From NCBI GenBank assembly GCA_945788155.1, contig CALZKX010000280.1, positions 1 to 15,561 on the forward strand: a DNA stretch of 15,561 nucleotides. Reading direction: 5' to 3'. Positions 1 to 8,492 of the stretch are shown here, piece by piece (position 1 is the stretch's first letter; every line of letters starts with the position of its first letter). A program made the position numbers and the translations under genes. This stretch comes from an uncultured Flavobacteriaceae bacterium. Its GTDB lineage: Bacteria > Bacteroidota > Bacteroidia > Flavobacteriales > Flavobacteriaceae. Below the pieces are notes generated by a model. That model saw nothing but the letters and a program-made list of their open reading frames with translations, did not search any database and had not been told where the DNA came from.

Positions 1-3000
1 AAGTCCCTTTCATTGTAAATCCTTCACCAGCAAGTAATGATGATGTCTCATCAATAGGTTGCCACGCAGAATAATCGTCTTCAGGTCCATAAAACTTATA
101 CATCCAATAGGTACTAAGTGTTCTTGGTGTTGTAGGCGTATCAGAATCTGCTGCTGTATAAGCTGCATTAAATGTTAAGCCTAGATAACTAGCAGAACTT
201 GTACCATCATTCAATATTCCAGTTAAAGTATGATTAGGGTTGGTACTTGCAATTCCTGCGCCTCTTGTAACGGTATTACCAGTTATTGGACCTACCGAAG
301 AAGACCAATAATTATAATTAAACCCATTAGCTGTTCCTTGTTGGTCTCTTTCTATATAACCACCACTATCTGCATCAACAATACTCCCTTCGGTTTGTAT
401 TAATTGTGATTCACCAACCAAATCAATGACACCATCAATTTCTAAATAATGTGAAATTGTTAGTGCTTGACCAGCATTATCTTCAATTGGAGTAGTAGCT
501 ATTGGGTCGGCAATAGCTAATGTTCCAGCTGTTTGCTTTAATCCTAAAAGTGTGATATCCCTATCACCAGAAGTGATATCATGTCCTATTTCAACAATAT
601 TCCAGTCAATCATTGTAACACCATCAATACTCAAAGAGTTTGGCATAACTTGGTCGGCACTATTGCTCCAAGTTGTAGGGTTGTCCCATGCGCCATTTGC
701 CACCGAAACATATGGTAAAGGTGTTGTTTGGTCATCAAGTATGGTTTTGGTTTTGTTGAGGTAATTCAATCTTAAAAAGTAACGATCGTCGGTTAACCCT
801 TCAATTGTGGAGCCATAAAACGAATTAAAATCGTAATACACCCTTAAACTACTCCATGGAATATTTACCATTTCATTACTTGAAGAAGCTTGAGGCAGTA
901 TTTTTCCATCTACATAATCGGTACCAGCTATATCAAATCTTTCAATTTCTTGGTTCATCAAGTATCGTACTTGAGCTTCTGATAGTGCAATATCCCAAAC
1001 ATAGACCTCATCAATTTCACCCAATAATGGATTGAAAACAACATTTTTATTTGTATGTACTACGCCAACAGAAAAATGATTGTAATTTGGCGAAGGATGT
1101 ACCACATTTTGAACGGATTTATCCAACACACCATCCACATACATTAAAAGTGTTCCACTATCGTAGATATATGTAGTATGATGCCATTTACCGTCGTCTA
1201 AATCCATGTTTGAAGTATACTTTGGTGTTAACGCATCATCAATAAAAACTTCAACATTTCCTGTTGTATTTAATCTAATTTGAAGTTTATCTCCTTTAGC
1301 CATAACAGTTCTATTACTTGCATTTGCAGCAACTTTTATCCAAGCAGAAATAGAGAATGAATCCACATTTAGGTTGAGCAAATTATCGCCAACCAAAAAA
1401 TCGCCCGAAGCTATACTTATAGAATGATTTTCAGATAATTTGGGTGTTACTCCAAATGTAAAATATTTGATCCCTTCAAAATTATACCATGTTTCCAAGT
1501 TTGATCCACCATTGGACCTTAAGGGAATGACATCAATAATATCACCATTGGCAAAATTGGCATTATCAGCCACAATCAAAACATATTCTTCGGTAGCTGT
1601 TTTTGTAAAACCACTAAACGCTGCAGATGGAATAGAAACATAAACTGTTTCTATATCGCCACCAGAACCTAATTCTATAGATTCTACAATTTTCCACTTT
1701 CTGTCAATACGAGTTAGTGATGTGGTCACTCCTGAAGCAATAGTAACGGTATTTGTATTGGTTCCAGTAAAAGCGCCATTATTATTTCCCCAAACCAGAA
1801 AGTCGCCATCTGCAACAAATTCGTTTGGGTTTGCACTATTGGTAGCCGAAACCCCTCCCAAACCAATGGTTACAGAGTTTGTATAATTTATAGATTTTGA
1901 TTGTTTCTGGTTTAAATCTGAAATTGAGTCTCTTCCAATTCCTGCTACATCATAATTATATCCAGCGTTTACAGTAGCATCCCAAACTTTAGTATTAAAA
2001 GAATTTATATAGTCCTTTTGAGCTTCAGTTGAAGCACCCAAAGTGATTCCGAATTTAATTGCTAAATAAGACTCTACTTTTTGTCTATCGGCATCACTTA
2101 AACGCTCAGCAAATGTAAATATCTCTGCCACTCTGCCATTTAAACTTCCAGCAAAATCAAAGTTCTTTCCTACCCAATATTCACTTCCTACTATATTAGT
2201 AAAGGCAACATCCGAAACATTATTTGTTGTTAAAACATTGGAATTGTATAAAATATCTTGTTTGTTTGGGGACGACGCTGCATCGTTCCTAATGTTTATA
2301 ATTCCTGGGCTTGCATAAGACCCTGACGTAACAGCATCTCCATTATAACTTCCACCTGCATCAACATCCTGATTGTACGATAAAACTTCCCCTGTAAATT
2401 CTGATGAATAATCTCCAAAACCAATACCAGTAATATCACCTGCACTTCCAGAATCAACTCCTGCGAAAATTGTGTTCCTTGCAGAAGCACTCGTCATGGT
2501 TGCGTCTGGTACCATTACAATAAAAACATCGTGATTATAGAAACCGCTTAATGTAGCATTGTTATTGAACATATATTGTTCTGTAGCTGCGCCATTTTCA
2601 AATTTAACCACTGGGTTAAAATTAATATTATCTGCTGGTGTATCTAAATAGGTTGGTTCATTTCCAGGTACAGTTGTGGCATCTTTGCCATTGGTTCCTA
2701 AATCCAGCCAATTGGTAAGACTTGAACCTGATTTAACAATCCCTCTTGTAGATTTTAGCCACAGTTTAAAATTTGATGTAATACCTCCAGGTCCTGGAAT
2801 GCTCTCATTAAACATTTCGGCTTCAACAATTAAAGAAAAGGGGTTAATATCTGGGTCATTACTACTAACACTAATGGTTGCGGTTTGAGTCCCTAAACCT
2901 CCATTTGGAGCTGTAAATGTTATATCTAAATAAATGCCATAATAAGGAGGAAGTCCCGTAAATGAAATAATATTAGGGTCTGGGTCTTGATCATGTATTG

Positions 3001-3640
3001 ATGCTACAGTAAAATCAGGATTATTGCTAACTATATTAGTGATATTCATTGAACAACTACCAATATTTGCAATTAAATATCTCCTTGTCACCGTATTGCC
3101 TTCATCAACAACGCCAAAGTAGGTTCCATTAGTATCTGATGTGGTAGTATCCGCATCATTTATATCTTGCCATGGGTTACCACCTAATACATAAATTTCG
3201 GGTGACGAAGTAACCTCTAACGTAAACGTAAAGTCTGGCTGATTTCTAACTTCAATAGTAACTAAAGTCGATACAGTGCTGCAACTAGGGCTTATATTTT
3301 GTATTTCAAAATCTAGATTTTTATTACCGTTGCCATTACAGGATATTTGTTTTATGTTCTTTCTTGGATTGTTTGGAGTGATATCAAAATCGATTGTATT
3401 TGATATATCAACATCTCGAACTCTTAGTCGCTTGCTGTTTTTACAACTAGAGGCATCAATATTGGTTATTCTAAAGTCGAGGCTTGTTCCGGCATTTATA
3501 GTAATTGTAGTTCCTTGAGTAACTATAGCTCCACCAATTACTTCCACTTGCATTGTTTGTGAGTAAGCAGTAGAGCTAATTAGCAGCAAAATTACTAATA
3601 TGTTAAAAGCCAGATTCTTAGGGATTTGGGCTATTTTCAT
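1..3640 (-). CDS. Large secreted LamG/jellyroll-domain protein, 3' end outside window
   Basis: The minus-strand frame is open without a stop from the ATG at 3640-3638 to base 1, giving 1213 codons and a cut 3' end. The N-terminus (MKIAQIPKNL, then a hydrophobic run ending STAYSQ) is a Sec signal peptide of about 27 residues. Residues about 175-275 resemble an ASH/DUF1573-like Ig domain (RRYLIANIGSCSMNITNI). Residues about 288-550 look like a concanavalin-type lectin domain opening with FKLWLKS. Residues about 735-895 are a LamG jellyroll (SFSISAWIKV, DDGKWHHTTYIYD, DEVYVWDIALSEAQ). The rest has motifs common in large flavobacterial surface proteins (NGAWDNPTTWSN, YNYWSSSVGP, GEGFTMKGT). Such proteins normally end in a T9SS sorting domain, which would lie outside the window. 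A role in adhesion or glycan binding is inferred from the domains; the substrate is unknown. Confidence 0.88.
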   Translation of the reverse strand, partial: MKIAQIPKNLAFNILVILLLISSTAYSQTMQVEVIGGAIVTQGTTITINAGTSLDFRITNIDASSCKNSKRLRVRDVDISNTIDFDITPNNPRKNIKQISCNGNGNKNLDFEIQNISPSCSTVSTLVTIEVRNQPDFTFTLEVTSSPEIYVLGGNPWQDINDADTTTSDTNGTYFGVVDEGNTVTRRYLIANIGSCSMNITNIVSNNPDFTVASIHDQDPDPNIISFTGLPPYYGIYLDITFTAPNGGLGTQTATISVSSNDPDINPFSLIVEAEMFNESIPGPGGITSNFKLWLKSTRGIVKSGSSLTNWLDLGTNGKDATTVPGNEPTYLDTPADNINFNPVVKFENGAATEQYMFNNNATLSGFYNHDVFIVMVPDATMTSASARNTIFAGVDSGSAGDITGIGFGDYSSEFTGEVLSYNQDVDAGGSYNGDAVTSGSYASPGIINIRNDAASSPNKQDILYNSNVLTTNNVSDVAFTNIVGSEYWVGKNFDFAGSLNGRVAEIFTFAERLSDADRQKVESYLAIKFGITLGASTEAQKDYINSFNTKVWDATVNAGYNYDVAGIGRDSISDLNQKQSKSINYTNSVTIGLGGVSATNSANPNEFVADGDFLVWGNNNGAFTGTNTNTVTIASGVTTSLTRIDRKWKIVESIELGSGGDIETVYVSIPSAAFSGFTKTATEEYVLIVADNANFANGDIIDVIPLRSNGGSNLETWYNFEGIKYFTFGVTPKLSENHSISIASGDFLVGDNLLNLNVDSFSISAWIKVAANASNRTVMAKGDKLQIRLNTTGNVEVFIDDALTPKYTSNMDLDDGKWHHTTYIYDSGTLLMYVDGVLDKSVQNVVHPSPNYNHFSVGVVHTNKNVVFNPLLGEIDEVYVWDIALSEAQVRYLMNQEIERFDIAGTDYVDGKILPQASSSNEMVNIPWSSLRVYYDFNSFYGSTIEGLTDDRYFLRLNYLNKTKTILDDQTTPLPYVSVANGAWDNPTTWSNSADQVMPNSLSIDGVTMIDWNIVEIGHDITSGDRDITLLGLKQTAGTLAIADPIATTPIEDNAGQALTISHYLEIDGVIDLVGESQLIQTEGSIVDADSGGYIERDQQGTANGFNYNYWSSSVGPITGNTVTRGAGIASTNPNHTLTGILNDGTSSASYLGLTFNAAYTAADSDTPTTPRTLSTYWMYKFYGPEDDYSAWQPIDETSSLLAGEGFTMKGT

Positions 3641-3675
3641 TATTAATTATTTAGGGCGATTATTATATTTAAATT

Positions 3676-3714
3676 ATCGATTAAATACAATAAACATCGA
3701 TAAAAGTACAATAA
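3676..3714. repeat. Imperfect 20-bp direct repeat beside the LamG promoter
   Basis: ATCGAT occurs at 3676-3681 and 3696-3701. Each is followed by an A-rich stretch and then TACAATAA, with a 1-base length difference between the copies. The two copies are 20 bases apart, about two helical turns, and overlap the predicted transcription start and early leader. They could be paired binding sites for a regulator; this is inference. Confidence 0.35.
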
Positions 3715-3731
3715 TTTATTGGAATTCCAAA
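3701..3731 (-). promoter_or_regulatory. Candidate promoter of the LamG-protein gene
   Basis: Read on the minus strand, TTTG (3731-3728) is followed after exactly 19 bases by TACTTTTA (3708-3701). This fits the Bacteroidota -33/-7 pattern (TTTG, N19, TAnnTTTG) with one mismatch at the last base. It would start RNA near 3694, about 54 bases before the ATG. Confidence 0.45.
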
Positions 3732-3823
3732 AAAAAGAAAAAATTGCCCATAAAAAACTTAGATAAAATTATTTTTGAATATCTTTATATTGTTATGATT
3801 TAACACCATGGGATAATTAAAAG

Positions 3824-3860
3824 AAGGGTTGCCTAATTTAGGCAGCCCTTTTATTTTTTA
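3824..3860 (+). terminator. Terminator-like hairpin with no assigned gene
   Basis: AAGGGTTGCCT (3824-3834) pairs with AGGCAGCCCTT (3840-3850), with one G-U pair on the plus strand, and is followed by TTATTTTTTA. The shape is that of an intrinsic terminator on the plus strand, with weaker T-richness on the minus side. No convincing gene lies immediately upstream on either strand. Confidence 0.5.
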
Positions 3861-4063
3861 AGAATTCTTGCTAGATTACCTAGCTTGTATAGAATTGTCG
3901 CTCGAACTCTATTAATTTAAATTCAACAATAGAAATATTTTGTTGGGTTAATATGGAGGACTATCTTAAATATCTTCTAAAAACAAAAAAGCATCCCAAT
4001 TTTCAATAAAGAAAAAAGGAAAGCCTTTCATTGGAATACCAAATTTACTTCGGTATTACTACT

Positions 4064-4081
4064 TGACACATTTCTGTGTCA
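4064..4081 (-). other. GAAA-loop hairpin, left copy
   Basis: On the minus strand TGACACA-GAAA-TGTGTCA forms a perfect 7-bp stem closed by a GNRA-type tetraloop. The same hairpin occurs at 8548-8565. The only two bases differing between the 33-base copies (4066/8550 and 4079/8563) pair with each other in this stem. Confidence 0.5.
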
Positions 4082-4101
4082 CAACACAACATCTTAATAT
4101 C

Positions 4102-4129
4102 AAAAAAAGCCTCTTGTTGGAGAGGCTTT
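4102..4129 (-). terminator. Intrinsic terminator of the truncated tRNA-Asp copy
   Basis: Read on the minus strand, AAAGCCTCT pairs with AGAGGCTTT (9 bp, loop CCAACA, plus positions 4106-4129), followed by further T residues from 4105 to 4102. It sits just after the tRNA 3' fragment, where the intact tRNA has its own terminator. Confidence 0.6.
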
Positions 4130-4205
4130 GTTTGCGGTCTGGACGGGACTTTAATAATCAAATTGAACATTAAGATCCTGTTTCCAATTTTAAGTAAGAA
4201 AACAC

Positions 4206-4213
4206 TACATTTG
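4206..4213 (+). promoter_or_regulatory. -7 element of the two-gene surface cassette
   Basis: TACATTTG matches the Bacteroidota -7 consensus TAnnTTTG exactly. RNA would start near 4220, about 20 bases before the ATG at 4241. The -33 element is weak: TTTC at 4181-4184, 21 bases upstream. The site lies just inside the segment bracketed by the tRNA-derived repeats and supports 4241 over the upstream start at 4076. Confidence 0.5.
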
Positions 4214-4240
4214 TATAGAATATTTTCTAGGATCTGGCCT

Positions 4241-7200
4241 ATGCGACTGACTCTAATATTGGTTTTTCTTATTATAAGTATTAGTTATGGACAAGACGAA
4301 TTGACCCCAATTAATACAACTTCCTATGGACTTAACAACCATACCAACAGAGATATCTCTTATTTTACAGAAAAGGATAATGCTGACAATATAATTAACG
4401 TAGGGACTACAGAACGTGATTCTACACATACTGATTTGGTAGTGACAAAATTTAACAGTGAACTAGATTTAACTTGGCAACGCCGATTCTCGCTTGATAC
4501 TGACCAATCTTACGACAATCCCTTGGACATGTATATAGACAGTAACAATAACATCATTATTGTAGGCAGAAGTGCCCTTAATGGTTCAGTTGGTGGTGGA
4601 CTCTTATTTGTTGTCAAATATGACAAGGATGGAAATTTACAATGGTACAAAACCATTGGAAACATAGATGGGTCAGACTATTATGATTTTTCCAGTTATG
4701 ACTCCTCATTTGTGGATGACGCTTTAAGGGTATCATATACACGCTATGGTGAGTCCAACAATTCACCCATATATCATATAACCTTTGATGACGCTGGAAA
4801 TTTTTCGGAAGTCCTCACAACCAGCTTCGTCAATCAAGGCACTAAAAACACCTTTAAAGATGGTGTTTTTTATAGTCTAGTAAGAATAAACGAAGATGAT
4901 GGCAATTTTAACGAACAATACTATCTTATCAGAAAATCGGCAACAATTGAAGAAATCTATCATCTTAATTACGAGGACAACTTTGTGTTCCAATATTTTA
5001 CTTCGGTTTTGGATTACTATGATTTATATGTCGACGATCTCGAGAATTTATATTTAATCAAGTCAAAAGTTGAAGGAACTGGCAACGTTACCTACACAAA
5101 AATCAACAAAGGAGGTAAAATCGTATATTCTGTTCAATTACTAGAAAATATATATCACATCGATAGTTATTTGGATGTTGATGATAATCTGAATTTGTTT
5201 TACTATGACATCGACAGTGAAACCGTTGAAAAACGTATTGTTGATGATTTAGGGGGTGAGAGCACTCTAAACCAGATTACTTATTTAGATTATTTGGGGG
5301 GTGATTTAAAAAACGGCGATGCCTTCTTTCTAGCCAGCACCAATAATACTATTAATCTTTACGATTCGAACCTTAATCCAGTAAATTCATTCCAGTATTC
5401 TAACTTTTATGAATTGTCTGATATCGTAAAAATAGACGATACCAACATTGCAACTTCAGGTACCATTTACGATAAAATGTATCCGGAATCCGATTTTCTT
5501 GCGCAACGAAATATTTATTTAGAAAAAATCAATATTACAGGGGTTGAAAGTAATTATATGTTTTCTGGCGAAGGAACTTCAAAAGTAGTTAGACCAATGG
5601 TTCTTGTGGATCATGATAACAATTATTGGATACTTTCGGAAGAGCAAACTGGGCCCAACAATTGGCAGATTGGTGGTTCACGTGCACCAATTAATAGAAG
5701 TGTATATAAGTATGATAGTGAATTAAATCTATTATGGCGAACAGAGTTGTCACATGTCCTTTTTACCGAAAGTGATTTTCTCCTTGACAACCAAAACAAT
5801 CTCTATATCAATACCAAAGGACCGGGACCTAATGGGTATGGATATTTTGTTACTAAAATTTCACCAGCCGGTGATGTCATTTTTCAGGAGTATAGTAGTG
5901 ATTATGGTGCTAGACAAATACATTTAGATAAAGATCAAAATGTGGTTCGTGTAACCTGGCCCATAAGAAATCATAATACTTATACAGATGAAACACATAT
6001 ATATACTCATGACGCAGAGACTGGTGAGTTATTAAATACACTAACTATACCCGGTTACGAAATAATAAAGTCATATACAGATTCAAATGGTGATTCGTAT
6101 ATGTATATGTATGCCGAAGAAGACCCCGACAGTAACAATGAACATAAATTAAGATTATATAAGAACCTGAATGAAGTATTTACCATAGACCCTTATGTTA
6201 CCGGACTCAATGGTGTGTTACAAGTTGGAGTTCATAATTCGGATATTGATAATGAAGGCACCTTATTTATTGGTTCAAATGGTGGACACGATGACAATCG
6301 CATTCATAAAGTCACACTAAGTGGAGACTATCAATATATTGATATTGGGGACATCCTTACAAGAATAACCATTCTTGACAACGGTGACGTATTTTTTATG
6401 CAAGAATTCTCCAGTGACGATGGTAAATTATTTTTGTATGATAACGATCTGAATCTGCTACAGGAATTTTCACAATATTTCTTTAAGCATTCAATTTTAT
6501 TTGAATACAAGGACTTCTTGTTTGTTAATGATTATCCTTTTCACGAATACACCGATTACTACGTAAATGTTTTAAACAGAGATGGACAGCAAATTGATAA
6601 ATTCCATCTACCTAGCAATTTGAGTTATGCGAAAATAGATCAAAACTCGGATCTCATTTTAACGGGAACTTTTGGTCAACAAGTCTATTTATATTCATTT
6701 TATGGATGGTTCCGTGGGTTACTTCATAAATACTCCTATGATGGGCCAATGGATAGTGATGGAGATGGTATTGGTGACAATGTTGATGAATGCCCCGATA
6801 CTCCTAGTGGCGAAACTATCAATGAATCTGGGTGTTCACAGAGTCAATTAGATGACGATAACGATGGGGTCTCTAACGATATTGATCAATGTCCAACTAC
6901 ACCAGAAAATGAAGCTGTTAATGAGCATGGCTGTGCCGAAAGTGAACTAGATGACGATGGTGACGGAATAACAAATGATATCGATCAATGTCCAGAAAGT
7001 GTACTTTTAGATTTGGTTAATGATGCTGGATGCTTTTTCTTACCATCAGATAATTTTATTATTCAAACAGTGGGTGAAACATGCCCAGACAAAAAGAACG
7101 GACAGATCATCATTAACGCAACAGAAAATCTTAATTATGTTCTACAAATTAATGGAACCAATTACGATTTCACCTCAACATATACCATAACAGATCTAGC

Positions 7201-7732
7201 TCCTGGAAATTATGAAATGTGTATTACTGTTCCTGAAGAGGGATACGTACAGTGTTATAACCTAACGATAGAAGAAGGTGAGAATGTTGCTGGAAGAATA
7301 ACTTCTGCAGCTAATACAGCTTCCATTACCATGGACCAAGGAACAGCTCCATATACTGTATTTAAGAATGACCAAATAATACTTCAAACCTGGGATAACA
7401 TATTTACAATTCCAACTCGGAACGGTGATCTGATAGAAGTTAAAACTGCACAAGATTGTGAGGGGTCATTAATAAAGCGTATTGGAAAATCTGAACAATT
7501 GATGTTTTACCCAAATCCAACAAATGATTATTTAAATATTATAGGTTTTTCTGGGACTAAAAACAATGTAACCGTTAAGGTTTTTAATATACAATCACAA
7601 TTGGTTTTAATATTAAACCCGCAGATTATCAATAACAGCATTCAGCTTAGCTTGCAAAACCTTCCCTCAGGAATTTATTTTATTAAATTAAATCAACTAG
7701 AATCGATAATGTTAAAAGTAATCAAGGAATAA
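4241..7732 (+). CDS. T9SS-exported beta-propeller-like / thrombospondin type-3 surface protein
   Basis: The protein has 1163 residues counted from the ATG at 4241, which opens a clean signal peptide (MRLTLILVFLIISISYG, then QDELTP). Residues about 25-835 carry many spaced motifs such as DSNNNIIIVG, DDLENLYLI, DNQNNLYIN and DNEGTLFIG, as in SBBP-like beta-propeller blades. Residues 838-931 are three thrombospondin type-3 calcium-binding repeats of 33-residue period (DSDGDGIGDNVDECP and two variants with paired Cys). Residues about 940-1085 resemble an Ig-like domain often found ahead of T9SS signals. Residues about 1086-1163 form a type A T9SS sorting domain (FYPNPTNDYLNI to LPSGIYFIKL). It should be secreted or anchored on the outer membrane; the ligand is unknown. 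The frame continues upstream to 4076, but that part crosses the tRNA remnant and would bury the signal peptide. It is probably cotranscribed with the lipoprotein gene that follows. Confidence 0.88.
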   Translation: MRLTLILVFLIISISYGQDELTPINTTSYGLNNHTNRDISYFTEKDNADNIINVGTTERDSTHTDLVVTKFNSELDLTWQRRFSLDTDQSYDNPLDMYIDSNNNIIIVGRSALNGSVGGGLLFVVKYDKDGNLQWYKTIGNIDGSDYYDFSSYDSSFVDDALRVSYTRYGESNNSPIYHITFDDAGNFSEVLTTSFVNQGTKNTFKDGVFYSLVRINEDDGNFNEQYYLIRKSATIEEIYHLNYEDNFVFQYFTSVLDYYDLYVDDLENLYLIKSKVEGTGNVTYTKINKGGKIVYSVQLLENIYHIDSYLDVDDNLNLFYYDIDSETVEKRIVDDLGGESTLNQITYLDYLGGDLKNGDAFFLASTNNTINLYDSNLNPVNSFQYSNFYELSDIVKIDDTNIATSGTIYDKMYPESDFLAQRNIYLEKINITGVESNYMFSGEGTSKVVRPMVLVDHDNNYWILSEEQTGPNNWQIGGSRAPINRSVYKYDSELNLLWRTELSHVLFTESDFLLDNQNNLYINTKGPGPNGYGYFVTKISPAGDVIFQEYSSDYGARQIHLDKDQNVVRVTWPIRNHNTYTDETHIYTHDAETGELLNTLTIPGYEIIKSYTDSNGDSYMYMYAEEDPDSNNEHKLRLYKNLNEVFTIDPYVTGLNGVLQVGVHNSDIDNEGTLFIGSNGGHDDNRIHKVTLSGDYQYIDIGDILTRITILDNGDVFFMQEFSSDDGKLFLYDNDLNLLQEFSQYFFKHSILFEYKDFLFVNDYPFHEYTDYYVNVLNRDGQQIDKFHLPSNLSYAKIDQNSDLILTGTFGQQVYLYSFYGWFRGLLHKYSYDGPMDSDGDGIGDNVDECPDTPSGETINESGCSQSQLDDDNDGVSNDIDQCPTTPENEAVNEHGCAESELDDDGDGITNDIDQCPESVLLDLVNDAGCFFLPSDNFIIQTVGETCPDKKNGQIIINATENLNYVLQINGTNYDFTSTYTITDLAPGNYEMCITVPEEGYVQCYNLTIEEGENVAGRITSAANTASITMDQGTAPYTVFKNDQIILQTWDNIFTIPTRNGDLIEVKTAQDCEGSLIKRIGKSEQLMFYPNPTNDYLNIIGFSGTKNNVTVKVFNIQSQLVLILNPQIINNSIQLSLQNLPSGIYFIKLNQLESIMLKVIKE

Positions 7733-7733
7733 T

Positions 7734-8429
7734 ATGAAATATATTTTTAAACTTTTAATATCATGTTTGATCCTTTTTTCATGTAGCAGTGGAGGACCTT
7801 CAGATGATGGTCCAATAGTAACACCAAACAATGCGCCATCAAAGCCTTCTTTGGTTTCTCCATCGAATAATCTCTTATGTGTTGAGAATGTATTAACCTT
7901 TAACTGGAATGCTTCAGTAGATCCAGATGGTGATACTATTACTTATAAAATTGAAATTGCCACAGATAATTCATTTAATAACGTACTACATTATGGTAAC
8001 ACGACTTCGACTAGTTATCAAGCAACTTTATTAAAGGGCACTGCTTATTATTGGCGTGTAATTGCAACTGATGACAACAACGCTTCAAGTGATTATTCCT
8101 CAGTTTTTCAATTGTATACTGAAAATGAGGGCCTTACTAATTACTTGCCTTTTTCTCCAGAACTAATATCTCCAAATAATGGAGAAACTGTTTCTGGTGA
8201 AGTCATTACTTTACAATGGGAAGCCAATGATGTTGATCAAGATGATTTGGTATATGATATTTATATTGATACAGTCGACCCTCCAATTACACTAGTTTCA
8301 GAAGATCAAACTGAAACTTCTTTTGATTTTAATCTTTCCGCTTCTACAATCTATTTTTGGAGAATAGTTGTTAAAGATGAAAATGGTGGAGAAACAGTAG
8401 GTCAAGTTTGGAACTTTAATAAAATTTAG
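7734..8429 (+). CDS. Lipoprotein with two FN3-like domains
   Basis: The 231-residue product begins MKYIFKLLISCLILFSC, a lipoprotein signal with lipobox LFSC and acylated Cys17. An S/G/D-rich tether (SSGGPSDDGP) follows and may act as the Bacteroidota surface-export signal. Two similar fibronectin-type-III-like domains follow, at about residues 34-130 and 137-231. Each opens with a PxSP-like motif (PSLVSPSNN, PELISPNNG) and contains TFNWNASVDPDGD or TLQWEANDVDQDD and then YYWRV or YFWRI. The ATG lies one base after the stop of the upstream T9SS cargo gene, so coupled translation and a shared role at the cell surface are likely. No enzymatic motif is visible. The precise function is not recognised. 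Confidence 0.85.
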   Translation: MKYIFKLLISCLILFSCSSGGPSDDGPIVTPNNAPSKPSLVSPSNNLLCVENVLTFNWNASVDPDGDTITYKIEIATDNSFNNVLHYGNTTSTSYQATLLKGTAYYWRVIATDDNNASSDYSSVFQLYTENEGLTNYLPFSPELISPNNGETVSGEVITLQWEANDVDQDDLVYDIYIDTVDPPITLVSEDQTETSFDFNLSASTIYFWRIVVKDENGGETVGQVWNFNKI

Positions 8430-8492
8430 ATTAACTACTACCTTCTTCTTTTTGTGATTATAAAAGGAAAACAATGAAAACATCTCTAAAAC

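Larger units (their letters stand above)
4058..4150 (-). repeat. Left copy of tRNA-Asp 3' end and downstream region (attL-like)
   Basis: Bases 4058-4090 match 8542-8574 with only two mismatches. Bases 4132-4150 (TTGCGGTCTGGACGGGACT) match 8625-8643 exactly. Between them, both copies hold a hairpin with an AAAGCC/GGCTTT core. The exact 19-base block contains the last 16 bases of tRNA-Asp (end of T-loop, T-stem 3' strand, acceptor 3' strand, discriminator) plus 3 flanking bases. The rest of the tRNA is absent; after 4150 the sequence becomes unrelated AT-rich DNA. This is either an attachment-site remnant from integration at the tRNA 3' end or the leftover of a second tRNA-Asp gene. Confidence 0.75.
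3641..4240. other. 600-base intergenic region with promoters, orphan terminator and tRNA remnant
   Basis: No believable protein gene was found here. The region holds the divergent promoters of the flanking surface-protein genes, the orphan hairpin at 3824-3850, a stretch (3861-3980) in which I recognise nothing, and a partial copy of the sequence found 3' of tRNA-Asp (about 3985-4150). A frame open from 4076 into the plus-strand gene crosses the tRNA remnant and its terminator, so it is not treated as coding. Confidence 0.7.

Noticed and set aside
552..3803. Several plus-strand frames of 67-80 codons (552, 1440, 2676, 3276, 3600) and a minus frame at 2296-2490
   Set aside because: They lie opposite or out of frame with the long secreted LamG-type gene, which has a continuous, domain-bearing frame; the 3600-3803 frame also crosses that gene's promoter.
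4076..4240. N-terminal 55-codon extension of the plus-strand T9SS cargo gene
   Set aside because: It runs through the tRNA remnant and a terminator, moves the signal peptide inside the protein, and lies upstream of the probable promoter.
6752..7033. CRISPR-like or tandem DNA repeat
   Set aside because: The periodicity comes from three protein-coding TSP3 units in frame, not from spacer-separated identical repeats.
7262..7453. Minus-strand frame of 63 codons inside the T9SS cargo gene
   Set aside because: It is antisense to the Ig-like region and has no recognisable features.
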